A stretch of 64,000 nucleotides of DNA from Chamaelirium japonicum. Lineage: Eukaryota > Streptophyta > Magnoliopsida > Liliales > Melanthiaceae. Shown here in pieces: positions 62,927 through 64,000 of this stretch (its first letter is position 1; every line of letters starts with the position of its first letter). Under the pieces are notes generated by a model. The model was not told the DNA's origin and made no database searches. It saw only the letters and a program-made list of their open reading frames with translations. The translations under genes were made by a program, and so were the position numbers. The stretch lies in assembly GCA_947650365.1 (NCBI GenBank), contig OX393549.1, positions 13,313,297-13,377,296 of the forward strand, given 5' to 3'.

Positions 62927-64000
62927 ATGGAGTTCACTATGACAGCAATAACCAGGCTCACACTCTCTCCCCTCCTCTCCTCCAAAACCAAACCCCTCCC
63001 AAACCCCCTCCCTCTCCTTCCCGCCAAAACCCCCACCCCTCTAGAGCAAACCAAGCAGCTCCACGCCCGCGTGATCCGAACCCACTACCAGCTCACCCAT
63101 CCCCGGCCCTCAGCCCAGCTCAACGCCCTCGTCACCTCCTACACCATCCACGGCGCGCCTGCCGCCGCCCTCGGGCTCTACGCCTGGGCCCGCCGCGCCG
63201 GACCCGAATCCGGCCTCGACACCTTCACCGTGCCGTCCGTCCTCAAGGCCTGCGCGCGGCTCTCGGCCCTCCGGCAGGGGATGGAGGTCCACGGCTTCGT
63301 GCTCAAGTCCGGCTTGGACTGGGACGTATTCGTCCCACAACTCCCTCGTCCAGATGTACTCCGAATGCGGCAACGTGGAGTCCGCAGTCAGGGGTGTTCG
63401 ACGGAATGCCAGACAGGGGACGTGGTCTCATGGAGCACCATGATCCGGGGCTACAGCAGGCACAGGTGCTTTGTCGAAGCCTTGGGCCTCATCAGGGAGA
63501 TGCTGCTGATGCAAGTGAAACCCAGCGAAGTGGCAATGATCAACATGCTCAATCTCTTTGCAGATATGGGATGTTTAACAACGGGGCGAGCGATGCATGC
63601 TTATCTGATAAAGAATAGTGGCATTGAATCGCCTGGGCTCAATGCTGCTACCGGCTCTGGTCGACATGTATACGCCAAGTGTGGAAGCGCAGAGCTTGCG
63701 AAAGAGGGTCTTCGATCGGATTACTGAAAAGAGCATAGCGTCATGGACTGCGATGATCGCCTGTCACTTCAGGTCCAGAGACCTGGAAGCCGGAAATGGA
63801 GCTCTTTGCAAAGATGCAGTGGGCAAACGTGCTGCCGAATGAGATCACGATGCTAAGCCTTGTCTTGGAGTGTGGGATGATGGGGGCATTGGGTTTCGGC
63901 AAGTGGCTCCATGCTTACATTCTTCGAATAGCTCTGGAATGTCAGTCATTCTGGCAACGGACACTGGTTGACATGTACTGCAAGTGTGGGGGGTTCGCTA
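62927..64000 (+). CDS. Pentatricopeptide repeat protein, 5' part, frame broken by small indels
   Basis: PLS-class PPR proteins bind organelle RNA, often for C-to-U editing. The N-terminus is Ser/Leu/Pro-rich, like an organelle transit peptide, followed by LEQTKQLHARVIRTH. PPR motifs follow: FTVPSVLKACARLSALRQG, VVSWSTMIRGYSRH, SIASWTAMIA, LVDMYCKCGG. The frame is intact to about 63333. After that I count about nine length changes: +1 at 63334-63336, 63391-63394, 63416-63419, about 63652, 63701-63703, 63794-63796 and about 63960; +2 near 63670; -1 near 63930. Between them the codons stay conserved and no substitution stop is needed. It may be a pseudogene or contain sequence errors. It runs off the window. 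Start ATG 62927, or 62939. Confidence 0.8.

Noticed and set aside
62797..63373. Minus-strand frames over the PPR gene
   Set aside because: They are shadows of the GC-rich PPR coding strand with no motif of their own.

Overview
The window is nuclear DNA of a flowering plant. It carries a plant-type PARP1 gene with long, transposon-filled introns, a PLS-type pentatricopeptide repeat (PPR) gene, and typical plant repeats: Ty3/gypsy-like LTR elements, L1-type LINEs, hAT and Tourist MITEs, and long (AT)n, (GA)n and (AC)n microsatellites. The sequence alone does not place it below angiosperms.

Layout. 1-13300 is gene-poor. A satellite array of about 152-bp and 90-bp units (538-2865 and 6486-13300) is split by a 3.6-kb insertion with TG...CA ends and a 5-bp target-site duplication, best read as a solo LTR. 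13973-51484 (minus strand) is one complete PARP1 gene. I joined 20 exons whose phases all match; they total 2952 bp and encode 983 residues, the length I remember for Arabidopsis PARP1. Introns make up 92% of the 37.5-kb gene. Intron 14 (12.4 kb) holds a nested set: a LINE carrying a complete 5.4-kb gag-protease LTR retrotransposon, which itself carries a hAT-type MITE, plus a Tourist-like MITE and a BED-finger element. Intron 10 (9.0 kb) holds a second BED-finger element. Both introns carry a cluster of long inverted repeats, each bracketed by dinucleotide microsatellites.

51485-62900 is upstream of PARP1: a candidate promoter, degraded LTR-type sequence, an array of GGT-rich modules separated by intron-like (CT)n segments, MITEs, an ALBA-like exon and GRG-coding segments that do not form a clean gene. 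From 62927 to the end, on the plus strand, is the 5' part of a PPR gene whose frame is broken by about nine small indels.

Functional reading. PARP1 is a nuclear DNA-break sensor with all zinc ligands, the WGR domain and the H-Y-E catalytic triad present. The PPR gene would act on organelle RNA. They are unrelated neighbours. The most unusual structure is the pair of microsatellite-embedded inverted-repeat clusters in the introns flanking PARP1 exons 11-14.
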